Origin: Cytobacillus firmus
GTDB lineage: Bacteria; Bacillota; Bacilli; Bacillales; Cytobacillaceae
DNA length: 64,000 bases
Reading direction: 5' to 3'
Assembly: GCF_023657595.1 (NCBI RefSeq)
Contig: NZ_CP098323.1
Location: forward strand, 3,310,001-3,374,000
A program made the translations under genes and the position numbers. The notes under the pieces were generated by a model. It made no database searches. It was given only the letters and a program-made list of their open reading frames with translations, and had not been told where the DNA came from. Of the stretch, positions 8,293-16,340 are shown in pieces; position 1 is the stretch's first letter, and every line of letters starts with the position of its first letter.

Positions 8293-9150
8293 TTGCTGGT
8301 ATCTAAAAAGCCTGTTTTGCTTTCCATCCTAATTGGAATGTTATTAATGACTTTCTCTTATTTTTTTCAGCCTCTCATGCCATTTAAGTCCATCGCACAC
8401 AGAGGCGCATCTGCACTTGCACCGGAAAACACGCTTGCATCGTTTGAAAAAGCTATTGAAATGGGTTTTGACTATATCGAGTTAGATGTAAGGCTGAGCA
8501 AGGATAAACAGCTGGTTGTTATTCATGACGCTAATGTTTTGCGAACTACCGACGGTGAGGGGCTAATTGAGGAATTAACAGTTAAAGACTTAAAAAAACT
8601 GGATGCAGGATCATGGTTTTCTCCTGCGTATGCCGGTGAAAAAATCCCTTTATTGACTGAAGTATTAAAACAAGCCAGCGGAAAAATAGGAATTATAATT
8701 GAAATGAAATCACCGGAAAATCAGCCTGGCATGACAGAAATTCTCGCAGACGTACTAAACTCTTACAAACCCGACAGTCACATAAAAGTCCAATCTTTTC
8801 ATATTAATGAAATGAAAAAGTTTCACGAGCTGGCTCCCGAGATTCCTGCTGGCCTGCTGCTGAGCAAACACCTGGACTTGTTTCATTTGGCATCCTACCG
8901 CGATTTTGCCTCTTTTCTATCTGTTCACCATCTCCTGCTTTCCAAGTCCTTCATTAATCAAGCTGAATTATTCGGTTATGAGATCTATTCGTGGACCATC
9001 AGTAAACAATACCAATTTGCAGACATGCAGAGGCTTGGTGTTCACGGCATTATTTCCGATGATGAGAAGAGAATCCCCGATTCAATCATGTACGTGCTCA
9101 TAACCCCCTTTTTAAAAGGACAGGATTTAATTAAAACACTTCTGGCGTAA
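8293..9150 (+). CDS. Glycerophosphodiester phosphodiesterase, membrane-anchored
   Basis: GDPD-family enzyme that hydrolyses glycerophosphodiesters to glycerol-3-phosphate and an alcohol. A hydrophobic N-terminal segment (about residues 8-25) anchors or exports it, and the TIM barrel begins with IAHRGASALAPENT, the HRG...EN catalytic motif, followed by ELDVRLSKD and VIHDAN. The TTG at 8293 has GGAGG eight bases upstream; ATG at 8287 and GTG at 8284 overlap that ribosome site. A cre-like box upstream suggests carbon-catabolite control. It takes the place where B. subtilis has yodM. Confidence 0.9.
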   Translation: MLVSKKPVLLSILIGMLLMTFSYFFQPLMPFKSIAHRGASALAPENTLASFEKAIEMGFDYIELDVRLSKDKQLVVIHDANVLRTTDGEGLIEELTVKDLKKLDAGSWFSPAYAGEKIPLLTEVLKQASGKIGIIIEMKSPENQPGMTEILADVLNSYKPDSHIKVQSFHINEMKKFHELAPEIPAGLLLSKHLDLFHLASYRDFASFLSVHHLLLSKSFINQAELFGYEIYSWTISKQYQFADMQRLGVHGIISDDEKRIPDSIMYVLITPFLKGQDLIKTLLA

Positions 9151-9185
9151 CCTATAGCGCTCCACTGTCGCAGCCAAAGCAAAAA

Positions 9186-9210
9186 AAACGATGGGCATCA
9201 CCCATCGTTT
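9186..9210 (-). terminator. Terminator after spo0M
   Basis: AAACGATGGG pairs with CCCATCGTTT across CATCA, followed on the minus strand by eight T. It also lies downstream of the plus-strand phosphodiesterase gene. Confidence 0.9.
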
Positions 9211-9220
9211 TCTCAATGAA

Positions 9221-9991
9221 TTAAGCATATTTTGCAATGACCGATTGAAGCTTTTGCTGCATATAAGGAATATCTGCATTTGTAACAGTGAAACGGACAA
9301 ATGTTTCATCCATTTCCAGTGCTTCTGCCAGGAATCCGCCTATTCCTCTCGCTTTACGGTCTACTTGCATCATAACCTCGGTCTCTCCGTTTGACAGTGG
9401 AAAAAAGACCACTTCCAGTTCATCAAGTTTTCCTCTGAAAGGACCGGAGACTGGAACAAATTCAAACTCCTGGATAAACGGAAGCCTTCTGCGAAGGCGG
9501 TGCGGAGCCTGTTCACATTCTGCTTCCCGCAAACGGAATCCCATACTTGAAACAGCGTTCAATACAGAATCCATCAGCGGGGTAGCAGCAACACGAATAT
9601 AATCCTTATCTGCAGGATCTACCGCGTTTTTTATATCTAGTCCTGTCGTCACCCAAATTTTCGTTTTGCCAAAAGACAAAGGTGTGTCAGCTGGAAGGTT
9701 AAAGGTAAAAGGAATTTCCTTTCGTTCATTGGCTGCCAGGGTAAAGGATTGAGCAAGCCTGAAACGGTCAATCAGACCGGAGACTGTATATTTTTTATCA
9801 TCTGATTCTTTAATATAAGTAGTATTCAATGAAAGGTAAATATCATCAATTTTCTGTTCGGTGCTGCCCCCTGTAATTTCAACCACGCCTCTGAGGGCTT
9901 CGCCCGGAACTGCTAAATCCTTTTCAAGTTTCGTATCCACTTTTGCTGATCCAATTCCTACACTTGCCAAAACCTTATTAAAAAATGACAT
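9221..9991 (-). CDS. spo0M: Sporulation-control protein Spo0M
   Basis: Spo0M has an arrestin-like beta-sandwich fold and affects early sporulation and cell physiology in B. subtilis. The 256-residue protein has the typical start MSFFNKVLASVGIGSAKVDT and the family pattern through its arrestin-like N-terminal domain (about 10-130). The ATG at 9991 has GGGAGAG upstream and matches the family N-terminus; the frame upstream is not coding-like. No membrane segment is seen. It stands alone between two terminators. Confidence 0.92.
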   Translation of the reverse strand: MSFFNKVLASVGIGSAKVDTKLEKDLAVPGEALRGVVEITGGSTEQKIDDIYLSLNTTYIKESDDKKYTVSGLIDRFRLAQSFTLAANERKEIPFTFNLPADTPLSFGKTKIWVTTGLDIKNAVDPADKDYIRVAATPLMDSVLNAVSSMGFRLREAECEQAPHRLRRRLPFIQEFEFVPVSGPFRGKLDELEVVFFPLSNGETEVMMQVDRKARGIGGFLAEALEMDETFVRFTVTNADIPYMQQKLQSVIAKYA

Positions 9992-10203
9992 ATGCTTCTC
10001 TCCCTGTTTCATTTTTTATTTTTACTGCATATATAAAGCAAAGCACTTATTTCACTTAGATATACGTGCTTCTTAACAAGAAGGTTTCATTTTCAATGGC
10101 GGCAGCACATATTTTTTTTCGGAATTGCTCCGTTCACTGCATACCTCAGAAAATGCTGTGTTTAGAATATGTATGTGTAAGATGTTCCTGCTGCTCCGCA
10201 AAA

Positions 10204-10233
10204 AAATGACGAGCATCGTTCCTCGTCATTTTT
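10204..10233 (-). terminator. Terminator after yozD
   Basis: AAAATGACGAG pairs with CTCGTCATTTT; the minus strand continues into T7. Confidence 0.85.
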
Positions 10234-10238
10234 CTATA

Positions 10239-10412
10239 TCAGTCATCTTCAATTTCTTCATCAATGATGCACTTTTGCAGCAGGTACTCAAACGTGATAT
10301 CTGCAAGTTCATCCAATTCTCCTTCAGTAGGCACATATCCCCTTTTTGCCAGCTCATGAAAGAAAAACTCAGCAATTTCTTCTGTATCTATTACGACTTC
10401 TATTTCCTTCAC
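10239..10412 (-). CDS. yozD: YozD family protein
   Basis: A 57-residue acidic protein matching YozD (EIEVVIDTEEIAEF, RGYVPTEGELDELADI). Function is unknown; it is found in spore formers. I start it at the GTG at 10412 because AAAGGGGGC lies 5-6 bases upstream and the product then has the family length; the longer frame from 10469 begins upstream of the ribosome site. It keeps the B. subtilis position before yodN. Confidence 0.8.
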   Translation of the reverse strand: MKEIEVVIDTEEIAEFFFHELAKRGYVPTEGELDELADITFEYLLQKCIIDEEIEDD

Positions 10413-10578
10413 AGCAACGCCCCCTTTGTACAAAATGTATGAAGCACTCCCTGGATTCATGCAGAACAAGCCATATTCTTTATTTTATTTTCGATGCATT
10501 TTTTTTCAGTTAGGACATACATATAGGATAAACAGCCAGCAGCAATCCATTTTATACAGAAATTGAGGAGGCAGCGAC

Positions 10579-10740
10579 ATGTCCAGTATATCCAGACTAG
10601 CCCTACTAATTAAAGAAGATGTTAATCGTGATGAAAGTTCTATAGTAAATCTTTATAGCAATCTATTAAATGCCTGGTTCAAGCTCGTCATATGGTTTGG
10701 CATCCCATTTTTACTGTATCTCCTGGTCACCTGGCTCTAA
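10579..10740 (+). CDS. Small protein with C-terminal membrane helix, 53 aa
   Basis: A short frame beginning MSSISRLALLIKED, with GAGGAGG ribosome site 7 bases before the ATG. The last 20 residues (about 33-53, LVIWFGIPFLLYLLVTWL) form one strong transmembrane helix; the first half is polar. It is tail-anchored in appearance. It converges on yodN and shares a hairpin with it. No family is recognised. Confidence 0.65.
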   Translation: MSSISRLALLIKEDVNRDESSIVNLYSNLLNAWFKLVIWFGIPFLLYLLVTWL

Positions 10741-10762
10741 AGAGCAAAGACTTCTGTGCTTT

Positions 10763-11458
10763 TTACACAGTGCTCTTATCATCATTGTTTGCAATATGCT
10801 TCAGCTTTCTGAGTATAACCCGCATGATATGCTTATACTCATCATCCTGAAACATTTCATAAAGAATACGATAATCATTGTATATATCAAGCAAACCATC
10901 AATCAGCACTTTTCTTTCTTTTATCCCTTCAAGCAATTCCTTTTCTGCCTTGCGGAATGAATGTGCCGTTTCCCTTAATTCAGGAAGCTTTTCTTTTTTA
11001 TTGATCATATAGAGGAGCCCAAGCTTTTGAATAAATGCATCAGCACTTTCAGCATCCGCAACGAGTGTCAGCTCTTCTTCCCCTGCTTCCAGCCATTCCC
11101 CGTCATTAATTCTTGAAAGCTCATAAATAACATCTTCCCATGCATCTTCTTTGTATCTCCAAATTTCCGTCCTGAAGCCTACGATTTTGAAAAGATCCGA
11201 ACCATACCCCTTGACTTGGACAAGGTCGCCAAAAAAGTATTTATATTCGATGTCAATATGCTCCTTTTCCATAATCTCACCTTCATACTCAGACAGCATT
11301 TGAAGGCTGGATTCCATATATAGGCCTTCACTTTTATTGACTTCATAGACGTACATATCATCTAGCCACTTTACATCTGTTACTTTTCCGACTGTACCAT
11401 AAATAGTGATCACGACTGTATCACCGATTTTGTACTTGGGTTTTTTCTTTTTGCTCAT
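10763..11458 (-). CDS. yodN: YodN family protein
   Basis: A 231-residue soluble protein placed exactly where B. subtilis has yodN, and with similar length. The N-terminal part (about residues 5-110) shows two short KOW/SH3-like beta segments (KYKIGDTVVITIYGTVGKV and FFGDLVQVKGYG); the C-terminal third is helical and charged. Function is unknown. I start at the ATG at 11458, with GGAGGAA and GAGAGG just upstream; the 48 residues upstream in frame do not look coding. Confidence 0.75.
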   Translation of the reverse strand: MSKKKKPKYKIGDTVVITIYGTVGKVTDVKWLDDMYVYEVNKSEGLYMESSLQMLSEYEGEIMEKEHIDIEYKYFFGDLVQVKGYGSDLFKIVGFRTEIWRYKEDAWEDVIYELSRINDGEWLEAGEEELTLVADAESADAFIQKLGLLYMINKKEKLPELRETAHSFRKAEKELLEGIKERKVLIDGLLDIYNDYRILYEMFQDDEYKHIMRVILRKLKHIANNDDKSTV

Positions 11459-11568
11459 TTCCTCCATCCTCTCAATGACTGAGTCGTGAGTAGTGAATAC
11501 AATAGTATATGCACTTTTTATGAAAATCGTCCGTACGTTCATCACAATCAGCCATCTCAAAATAAAAA

Positions 11569-11592
11569 ACACTCCTATGCAGGAGTGTTTCA
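11569..11592 (-). terminator. Terminator between yozE and yodN
   Basis: AAACACTCCT pairs perfectly with AGGAGTGTTT across ATGC and is followed by an A-rich (minus-strand T-rich) stretch. Confidence 0.85.
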
Positions 11593-11602
11593 AAATGTTC
11601 AT

Positions 11603-11824
11603 TCAGCTTTCAGAGAGTACATACAATTGCCAGGCTTCATCGAAAATAGACATGGTCTCCAGATAGCTTCCGTTCAGTTCAAGGTAAGAGCTTACCTCAT
11701 CATAATCATAAGCTGTTTTCGGAAAGCTGTGGTCCTCATATGCGTCATTGGCAAAACGGCTGATGTTATCCTTTGGTGCAGGATGTCTGTATTTCATTAA
11801 AAAGTGATAGAAAGTTTTTGACAT
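11603..11824 (-). CDS. yozE: YozE family protein (UPF0346, SAM-like fold)
   Basis: A 73-residue protein matching the YozE family closely: FYHFLMKYRHPAPKD, FANDAYEDHSFPKT and SSYLELN. The family has a small helical SAM-like fold and no known function. The ATG has AAGGAAGG upstream. It is a single-gene unit ending in a clear terminator. Confidence 0.92.
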   Translation of the reverse strand: MSKTFYHFLMKYRHPAPKDNISRFANDAYEDHSFPKTAYDYDEVSSYLELNGSYLETMSIFDEAWQLYVLSES

Positions 11825-11916
11825 ACTAACGCCTTCCTTTTTATTCTGTCGTTCATTAATTTATTTTCTACTATAATCGAATTGTGCCAGGCTCGTCTAC
11901 TTATAGACATTAAAAA

Positions 11917-11938
11917 CAGCTCGCATATCTGCGGGCTG
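11917..11938 (-). terminator. Terminator after yokU (end of kamA transcript)
   Basis: CAGCTCGCA pairs with TGCGGGCTG with one G-T pair, loop TATC, followed by T5 on the minus strand. Confidence 0.8.
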
Positions 11939-11947
11939 CTCTTTTCC

Positions 11948-12241
11948 TCACTTATCATAGGAAGAGAAATCAAAATAATTTCGCTTCAGCAGCCTTGGCT
12001 GCTCCATCAATTTTTCATAATTAATCTCTTGTCCGATCTTCTTGACATCAATCAAAAATAGCTGGTTCTCAATCGACTTAACAAGCTCATCTGACTGGTA
12101 AACCATATCACAATCCCTGCAGGAAATGGAAGGTGTCTCATTTATTTGGATGGCTCTTGTTCCATCAGGGAGCTCCCAATAAACCGTTTCACTGCTTTCA
12201 CTTATATTTTGGCTTTCACACCAGGCACATTTATTTTCCAT
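11948..12241 (-). CDS. yokU: YokU family zinc-finger-like protein
   Basis: A 97-residue protein with two CxxC pairs (CAWC at residues 5-8 and CRDC about 45-48) that should bind zinc, as in the YokU family. Function is unknown; it accompanies kamA in Bacillus. The ATG at 12241 follows AGGAGGACAGG; the frame upstream overlaps kamA. It starts 10 bases after the kamA stop, so it is on the same message. Confidence 0.85.
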   Translation of the reverse strand: MENKCAWCESQNISESSETVYWELPDGTRAIQINETPSISCRDCDMVYQSDELVKSIENQLFLIDVKKIGQEINYEKLMEQPRLLKRNYFDFSSYDK

Positions 12242-12251
12242 TCCTGTCCTC

Positions 12252-13682
12252 CTATTCCTTGGCAGCTGCAGCTTCTGAACCCGCTTCTGCTGCAGGACTC
12301 TGCTTTGTCTGCTGGGCATTGAATTTCTTTTCCTTTAATTCATCCCGTTTGCCCCGCTTATCTTTCAAAGAGCTGTGCTCTGGGTCGCTGTCATATTTTT
12401 CACGGCGATCCAGTCTTGCCAGGCCTTCAGGCACCAGGTTGAATTGCTGGTCATTCATTAGCGCCGCAATGCCTACATTTGATTTTTTCTCATCCATATC
12501 AGGATAAATTTCTTTAAAGTAGCCTTCTGCACGGCCTGGGACATAGTTTTCAGGCTCAGGATAAGTGGTGATTACACCTTCGAAATTGCGAAGGACCACT
12601 TTGTCAGCACTTTGCGAGATCAAATAATTCGGCTGCAGTGAAATCTTTCCGCCTCCGCCAGGCGCATCGACCACAAAAGTCGGGACAGCATAGCCGGATG
12701 TATGTCCCCTTAGCCCTTCAATAATTTCAAGCCCTTTCGAAACCGGAGCGCGGAAATGGCCAATGCCTTCAGAAAGATCACATTGGTATATATAATAAGG
12801 ACGGACCCGGATTTTAACAAGGTCATGCATCAGTCTTTTCATAATTGGAACGCTGTCGTTTATGCCTGCCAAAATAACTGATTGATTACCCACGGGCACA
12901 CCGGCATTTGCCAGCATCTCACATGCTCTCTTGGAATCTTCGGTAATTTCAATGGAAGTGTTAAAATGTGTATTTAACCACACTGGATGATACTTTTTCA
13001 GGATATTGCATAAATTCTCGGTGATCCGCTGGGGAAATACAACTGGAGCCCTCGTGCCAATTCTGATGATTTCAACATGGTCGATTTCACGCAAATTTTT
13101 CAGGATGTATTCAAGAATATTGTCATTGATCAAAAGTCCATCTCCGCCAGAAATAAGAACATCTCTAACCTGAGGAGCATTCCTGATATAGCTGATTGCC
13201 GCATCAAGCTGTTTTTTCGGTACACCCATTCCTATTTGTCCCGAGAACCTTCTTCTTGTACAATAACGGCAATACATTGAACATTGATTTGTTACCAAAA
13301 ATAAGACCCGGTCGGGGTAGCGGTGCGTTAATCCCGGAACTGGGGAGTCTTCATCTTCGTGCAGCGGATCTTCAAGATCATATTTAGTTTTATAGATTTC
13401 ATTTGAAATAGGGACGGATTGCATCCTCACCGGACACCGTGGGTCATCCGGATTCATAAGTGAAGCATAATAAGGTGTAATATTTAATGGAATGGTTTTT
13501 GCAGAAATCCTGACTCCTTCCTCCTCTTCAGGTGTAAGATTAATCACCTTTTTCAAATCATCAACTGTCCGAATGGTATTTGTCAGCTGCCAGAGCCAGT
13601 CATTCCATTGTTCTTCTGTGACGTCCTTCCAAAGCTCAATATCTTTCCAATGCCGATCCGGTTTATATAAAAAGTTCTTCAT
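12252..13682 (-). CDS. kamA: L-lysine 2,3-aminomutase
   Basis: Radical SAM, PLP-dependent enzyme converting L-lysine to L-beta-lysine. The radical SAM cluster motif is CSMYCRYC (about residues 136-143, followed by TRRRF), and the PLP lysine is expected in the PGGGGK segment near residue 340. The 476-residue length fits Bacillus KamA, with a low-complexity Ala/Glu/Lys-rich end (GSEAAAAKE). ATG 13682 follows AGGGGG. A sigma-54 promoter lies 38-55 bases upstream. It heads a kamA-yokU unit and, with ablB and the yod genes, should open lysine breakdown. Confidence 0.96.
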   Translation of the reverse strand: MKNFLYKPDRHWKDIELWKDVTEEQWNDWLWQLTNTIRTVDDLKKVINLTPEEEEGVRISAKTIPLNITPYYASLMNPDDPRCPVRMQSVPISNEIYKTKYDLEDPLHEDEDSPVPGLTHRYPDRVLFLVTNQCSMYCRYCTRRRFSGQIGMGVPKKQLDAAISYIRNAPQVRDVLISGGDGLLINDNILEYILKNLREIDHVEIIRIGTRAPVVFPQRITENLCNILKKYHPVWLNTHFNTSIEITEDSKRACEMLANAGVPVGNQSVILAGINDSVPIMKRLMHDLVKIRVRPYYIYQCDLSEGIGHFRAPVSKGLEIIEGLRGHTSGYAVPTFVVDAPGGGGKISLQPNYLISQSADKVVLRNFEGVITTYPEPENYVPGRAEGYFKEIYPDMDEKKSNVGIAALMNDQQFNLVPEGLARLDRREKYDSDPEHSSLKDKRGKRDELKEKKFNAQQTKQSPAAEAGSEAAAAKE

Positions 13683-13719
13683 CTCTATTCCCCCTATATG
13701 AATTTCTATAAAATACACA

Positions 13720-13737
13720 TTGCAAGTTTCATGCCAA
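13720..13737 (-). promoter_or_regulatory. Sigma-54 (SigL) -24/-12 promoter of kamA
   Basis: On the minus strand TTGGCATGAAACTTGCAA matches the consensus TTGGCACN5TTGCA at all but one key base, with GG and GC ten bases apart. Predicted start of transcription is near 13710, leaving a short leader that holds the AGGGGG ribosome site. The neighbouring gene encodes a sigma-54 activator. Confidence 0.85.
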
Positions 13738-13760
13738 TTCTGAATATTTCGTACTATCAT

Positions 13761-13812
13761 ATGAAATCCCTTCCGGATTGGCGATTGTTTGCAACTTAAG
13801 GGATACTTTCAT
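13761..13812. promoter_or_regulatory. Candidate upstream activator site (imperfect palindrome) for the kamA promoter
   Basis: ATGAAATCCCTT (13761-13772) and AAGGGATACTTTCAT (13798-13812) form an inverted repeat about 30-75 bases upstream of the -24 element. Its position and symmetry fit a binding site for the adjacent Fis-type helix-turn-helix activator. This is inferred from position only. Confidence 0.45.
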
Positions 13813-13830
13813 TTCCGTTAAAACAAAAAA

Positions 13831-13848
13831 GTGCCGATTACTCGGCAC
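13831..13848 (-). terminator. Terminator after the sigma-54 activator gene
   Basis: GTGCCGA and TCGGCAC flank TTAC, followed by T6 on the minus strand. The activator's stop codon lies inside the hairpin. Confidence 0.85.
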
Positions 13849-15280
13849 CTTCATGAGTGTTACTAACCAGGATTCTGTTATTCATTTCAATATTATATTT
13901 GGCCAGTTTATATTGCAGTGTCTGACGGGGCACCTCTAATAGCTTTGCGGCTTTTTTTATATTTCCGTTTGTTTCTTGAAGAGCCTTTTCGATTAAAGCT
14001 TTTTCCTGCTTTTCCATACTTGCCTTTAATGGCTGGATTTTTAATGAAAAATCCTGTTTATTCTTTTGAAGCTGCTGTTTCATTATAACTGGCAAATCCT
14101 CAGCTTTAAGTAAGTCTTCTTCACAGACATTCATCATGTACTCGATTGTATGCTTTAATTCCCTGACGTTTCCGGGCCAATGGTATTGTCTGAAAAAGGC
14201 CAGCACATCCTCTCCGATTCCTGAGAGGCTTTTGTGTAACACCTGATTAAATTGCTTAATAAAATAAAGGGCAAGAAATTCAATATCTTCCTTTCTCTCC
14301 CTTAGCGGCAGGAGCCCGAATGTGAGAACGTTTAAGCGGTAAAATAAGTCCTTTCTCATTTGGTTTTTCTCAAGTGCTTCCACTGGATGGATATTCATGG
14401 CTGCAATCACCCGTACATTGACCTGTGAACTCTTCGGACTTCCTACTCTTCGGACAATGCCATCCTCCAGCACTCTAAGCAGTTTAGCCTGCAGTTCAAT
14501 CGGCATGGCATGTATTTCATCGAGAAAGAGTGTCCCGCCATCGGCTAATTCAAATAGCCCCGGCCGGTCTACTGCTCCAGTATAGCTTCCTTTAGCAGTC
14601 CCAAAAAGAATGCTTTCAAGCAAGGACTCCGGTATTGCCGCACAGTTCTGTGCAATAAATGGGCCTTCAGTTCTTGAGGAAGAATGATGAAGCCCCTGAA
14701 CAAAGAGCTCCTTTCCGCACCCGCTTTCCCCAAACACAAGAATGGAAGAATCGGATTTTGCCAGTTTGGCTGCTTCCTTTTTAATATTTTTCATTTCCTT
14801 ATTTATTGTGAGAAGGCTATCCAGTGTATACTGTACATTATTGGCAGCAGCCGCTTTGTTGAGGGGCTGTTTTATTTTTTTGCGCAAATCAAGAAGGCTT
14901 TCAGAAAGAAGCTTCAATCTGGAATAGTCCTTGGCAATCTCGACAGCTCCCGCTACCTTCCCATTAACAGTTATAGGGAGAGTGGTATTGATGGTTTCTA
15001 TTTGTGCACCATGGAGGTTTACATAGGACTGAGTCTGATTATAAATCGGTGCTTTTGTTTTCATAACTTTTAATAAAGTGCTTGTCTCTTTATCCAATGA
15101 AGGAAAGACTTTCAGAACAGGTTTTCCGATTACCTCGGAAACCTCCAGACCATCATGTCTAGCAGCTATTTCATTATAAAAAATGGTAATTCCATTCAAA
15201 TCCACTACATGAATCCCTTCATCAATGCCTTTTAATATGGCGGCCAGAACTTCTTTAGAAATACTTTGAGTTTCAATCAT
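13838..15280 (-). CDS. PAS-AAA+ sigma-54-dependent transcriptional activator
   Basis: An enhancer-binding protein of the RocR type. A PAS sensor domain covers about residues 10-115, the AAA+ domain about 160-390 (Walker A GESGCGKE, the sigma-54 contact loop in the form GSYTGA, Walker B FLDEIH), and a Fis-type helix-turn-helix is at the end ([22 protein letters not shown]). No response-regulator domain is present, so a small ligand is the likely signal. It lies between ablB and kamA, and kamA has a sigma-54 promoter, so lysine or a breakdown product is the obvious candidate effector. ATG follows a G7 run. Confidence 0.93.
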   Translation of the reverse strand: MIETQSISKEVLAAILKGIDEGIHVVDLNGITIFYNEIAARHDGLEVSEVIGKPVLKVFPSLDKETSTLLKVMKTKAPIYNQTQSYVNLHGAQIETINTTLPITVNGKVAGAVEIAKDYSRLKLLSESLLDLRKKIKQPLNKAAAANNVQYTLDSLLTINKEMKNIKKEAAKLAKSDSSILVFGESGCGKELFVQGLHHSSSRTEGPFIAQNCAAIPESLLESILFGTAKGSYTGAVDRPGLFELADGGTLFLDEIHAMPIELQAKLLRVLEDGIVRRVGSPKSSQVNVRVIAAMNIHPVEALEKNQMRKDLFYRLNVLTFGLLPLRERKEDIEFLALYFIKQFNQVLHKSLSGIGEDVLAFFRQYHWPGNVRELKHTIEYMMNVCEEDLLKAEDLPVIMKQQLQKNKQDFSLKIQPLKASMEKQEKALIEKALQETNGNIKKAAKLLEVPRQTLQYKLAKYNIEMNNRILVSNTHEGAE

Positions 15281-15303
15281 TAAATCCCCCCCACTTATGT
15301 ATA

Positions 15304-15350
15304 TGACAGGGTGCCGAAAACCTGTCAGGATTGTGCCGAAAATCCGGCAC
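15304..15350. promoter_or_regulatory. Paired hairpins with direct repeats of GTGCCGAAAA upstream of the activator gene
   Basis: TGACAGG (15304-15310) and CCTGTCA (15321-15327) form a perfect palindrome whose loop is GTGCCGAAAA; the same ten bases recur at 15333-15342, 22 bases on, as the start of a second hairpin (GTGCCG / CGGCAC, 15333-15350). They lie between ablB and the activator's start. Neither hairpin has a T run on the minus strand, so an operator or a weak ablB terminator are both possible. Confidence 0.5.
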
Positions 15351-15367
15351 TTCTTTTTGAGGATCCG

Positions 15368-16225
15368 TCAATCCGAATAGGCTAAATTCTTTACCCAGAC
15401 ATTCATATTTTCAAGTTTATCGAAAATATAGCAGTTGTTAAGAAGACGGCCCCGATAGGAATAGCCAAGCTGATGCAGAACGGCATTCATACCGAATGAC
15501 AGCGCTCTGGCGATGGAGTAGGCACAGAATACACCCTGCGATTTTAGATCTTTTTCCAATTTTTCGAGGAGTATTTTCATTAAACCATGTTTACGGTGGG
15601 ATGGGAGTGTCGCACAATCTGTCAGTTCTGCGTTTTTATAAAAAAGATTGACCTCCGCTGATGCAGCACTGACAAGGTCACCTTTATACTTAAATGCGTA
15701 ATAAATGGTTCCTTCCCGGATTGTCTTTTTTATATATGAGGGATCATGAAGAGGTGTTGGATAAATCTTAAATACTTCACTGTATAGTTCAGCCATTTTT
15801 TCAGCATCCTGCTCCGTTATTTTTATAAGCTGATATTCAGAAGGAGGCATAATGACATCCGGGTTTCTTTCAAGGGCGGTTACATTTTTAACGATGCTGT
15901 CTTCAGAGATCCAGTGTTCATTAGTTCTCCTTTCGTCAGAAAAATACTTACAGAAAAAGTATTGATCAGAGCCGCGGAAATATCCGTCGATAACAGCCTC
16001 GCACTGAAACCCCATCGCAAGAAGATCTATATAATTTTCAACTCTTCCCCTGAAAATTAATTTCTCATACTGGTATTCTTTTGCTGTTTTCTCTGCTTCA
16101 TGGACGGCATCTGCCAATTTACCTGCATAATCGTCTACCCTTAATCGTTTATTGAATGAATCAAGATAGAATTCGGCCACAAAGCCTTCGTTTTTTAATG
16201 TTTTTACCGAAGCAGTATTATTCAT
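15368..16225 (-). CDS. ablB: Beta-lysine N6-acetyltransferase (AblB/YodP)
   Basis: GNAT-family enzyme that acetylates the terminal amino group of beta-lysine. The 285-residue protein has the AblB layout: a divergent N-terminal half and a GNAT domain at about 135-270, with the acetyl-CoA loop region in ATLPSHRKHGLMKILLEKLE. In methanogens the product is a compatible solute; in Bacillus, with the yod genes, it is more likely a catabolic intermediate. GAAGGGGG precedes the ATG. It is separated from the upstream aldehyde dehydrogenase gene by a terminator-like hairpin, so it may have its own promoter. Confidence 0.92.
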   Translation of the reverse strand: MNNTASVKTLKNEGFVAEFYLDSFNKRLRVDDYAGKLADAVHEAEKTAKEYQYEKLIFRGRVENYIDLLAMGFQCEAVIDGYFRGSDQYFFCKYFSDERRTNEHWISEDSIVKNVTALERNPDVIMPPSEYQLIKITEQDAEKMAELYSEVFKIYPTPLHDPSYIKKTIREGTIYYAFKYKGDLVSAASAEVNLFYKNAELTDCATLPSHRKHGLMKILLEKLEKDLKSQGVFCAYSIARALSFGMNAVLHQLGYSYRGRLLNNCYIFDKLENMNVWVKNLAYSD

Positions 16226-16253
16226 TGCTAAGACCCCCTTCTATTAATAAAAC

Positions 16254-16275
16254 TGCCCGGCCAGGGGGCCAGGCA
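16254..16275 (-). terminator. Terminator-like hairpin between aldehyde dehydrogenase gene and ablB
   Basis: TGCCCGGCC pairs with GGCCAGGCA with one G-T pair and loop AGGG; the minus strand continues GTTTTATT. It lies only 30 bases before the ablB start. Confidence 0.65.
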
Positions 16276-16287
16276 TTATGAAAGCTT

Positions 16288-16330
16288 AAAGAATACCCGC
16301 CAAAACAGCACTTTATCGCTAGTATTCTTT
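16288..16330. promoter_or_regulatory. Widely spaced 9-bp inverted repeat upstream of ablB
   Basis: AAAGAATAC (16288-16296) and GTATTCTTT (16322-16330) are exact complements 25 bases apart, in the gap between the aldehyde dehydrogenase stop and ablB. It could be an activator site or an mRNA stem; no promoter consensus is clear between it and ablB. Confidence 0.35.
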
Positions 16331-16340
16331 CTATTCAATC

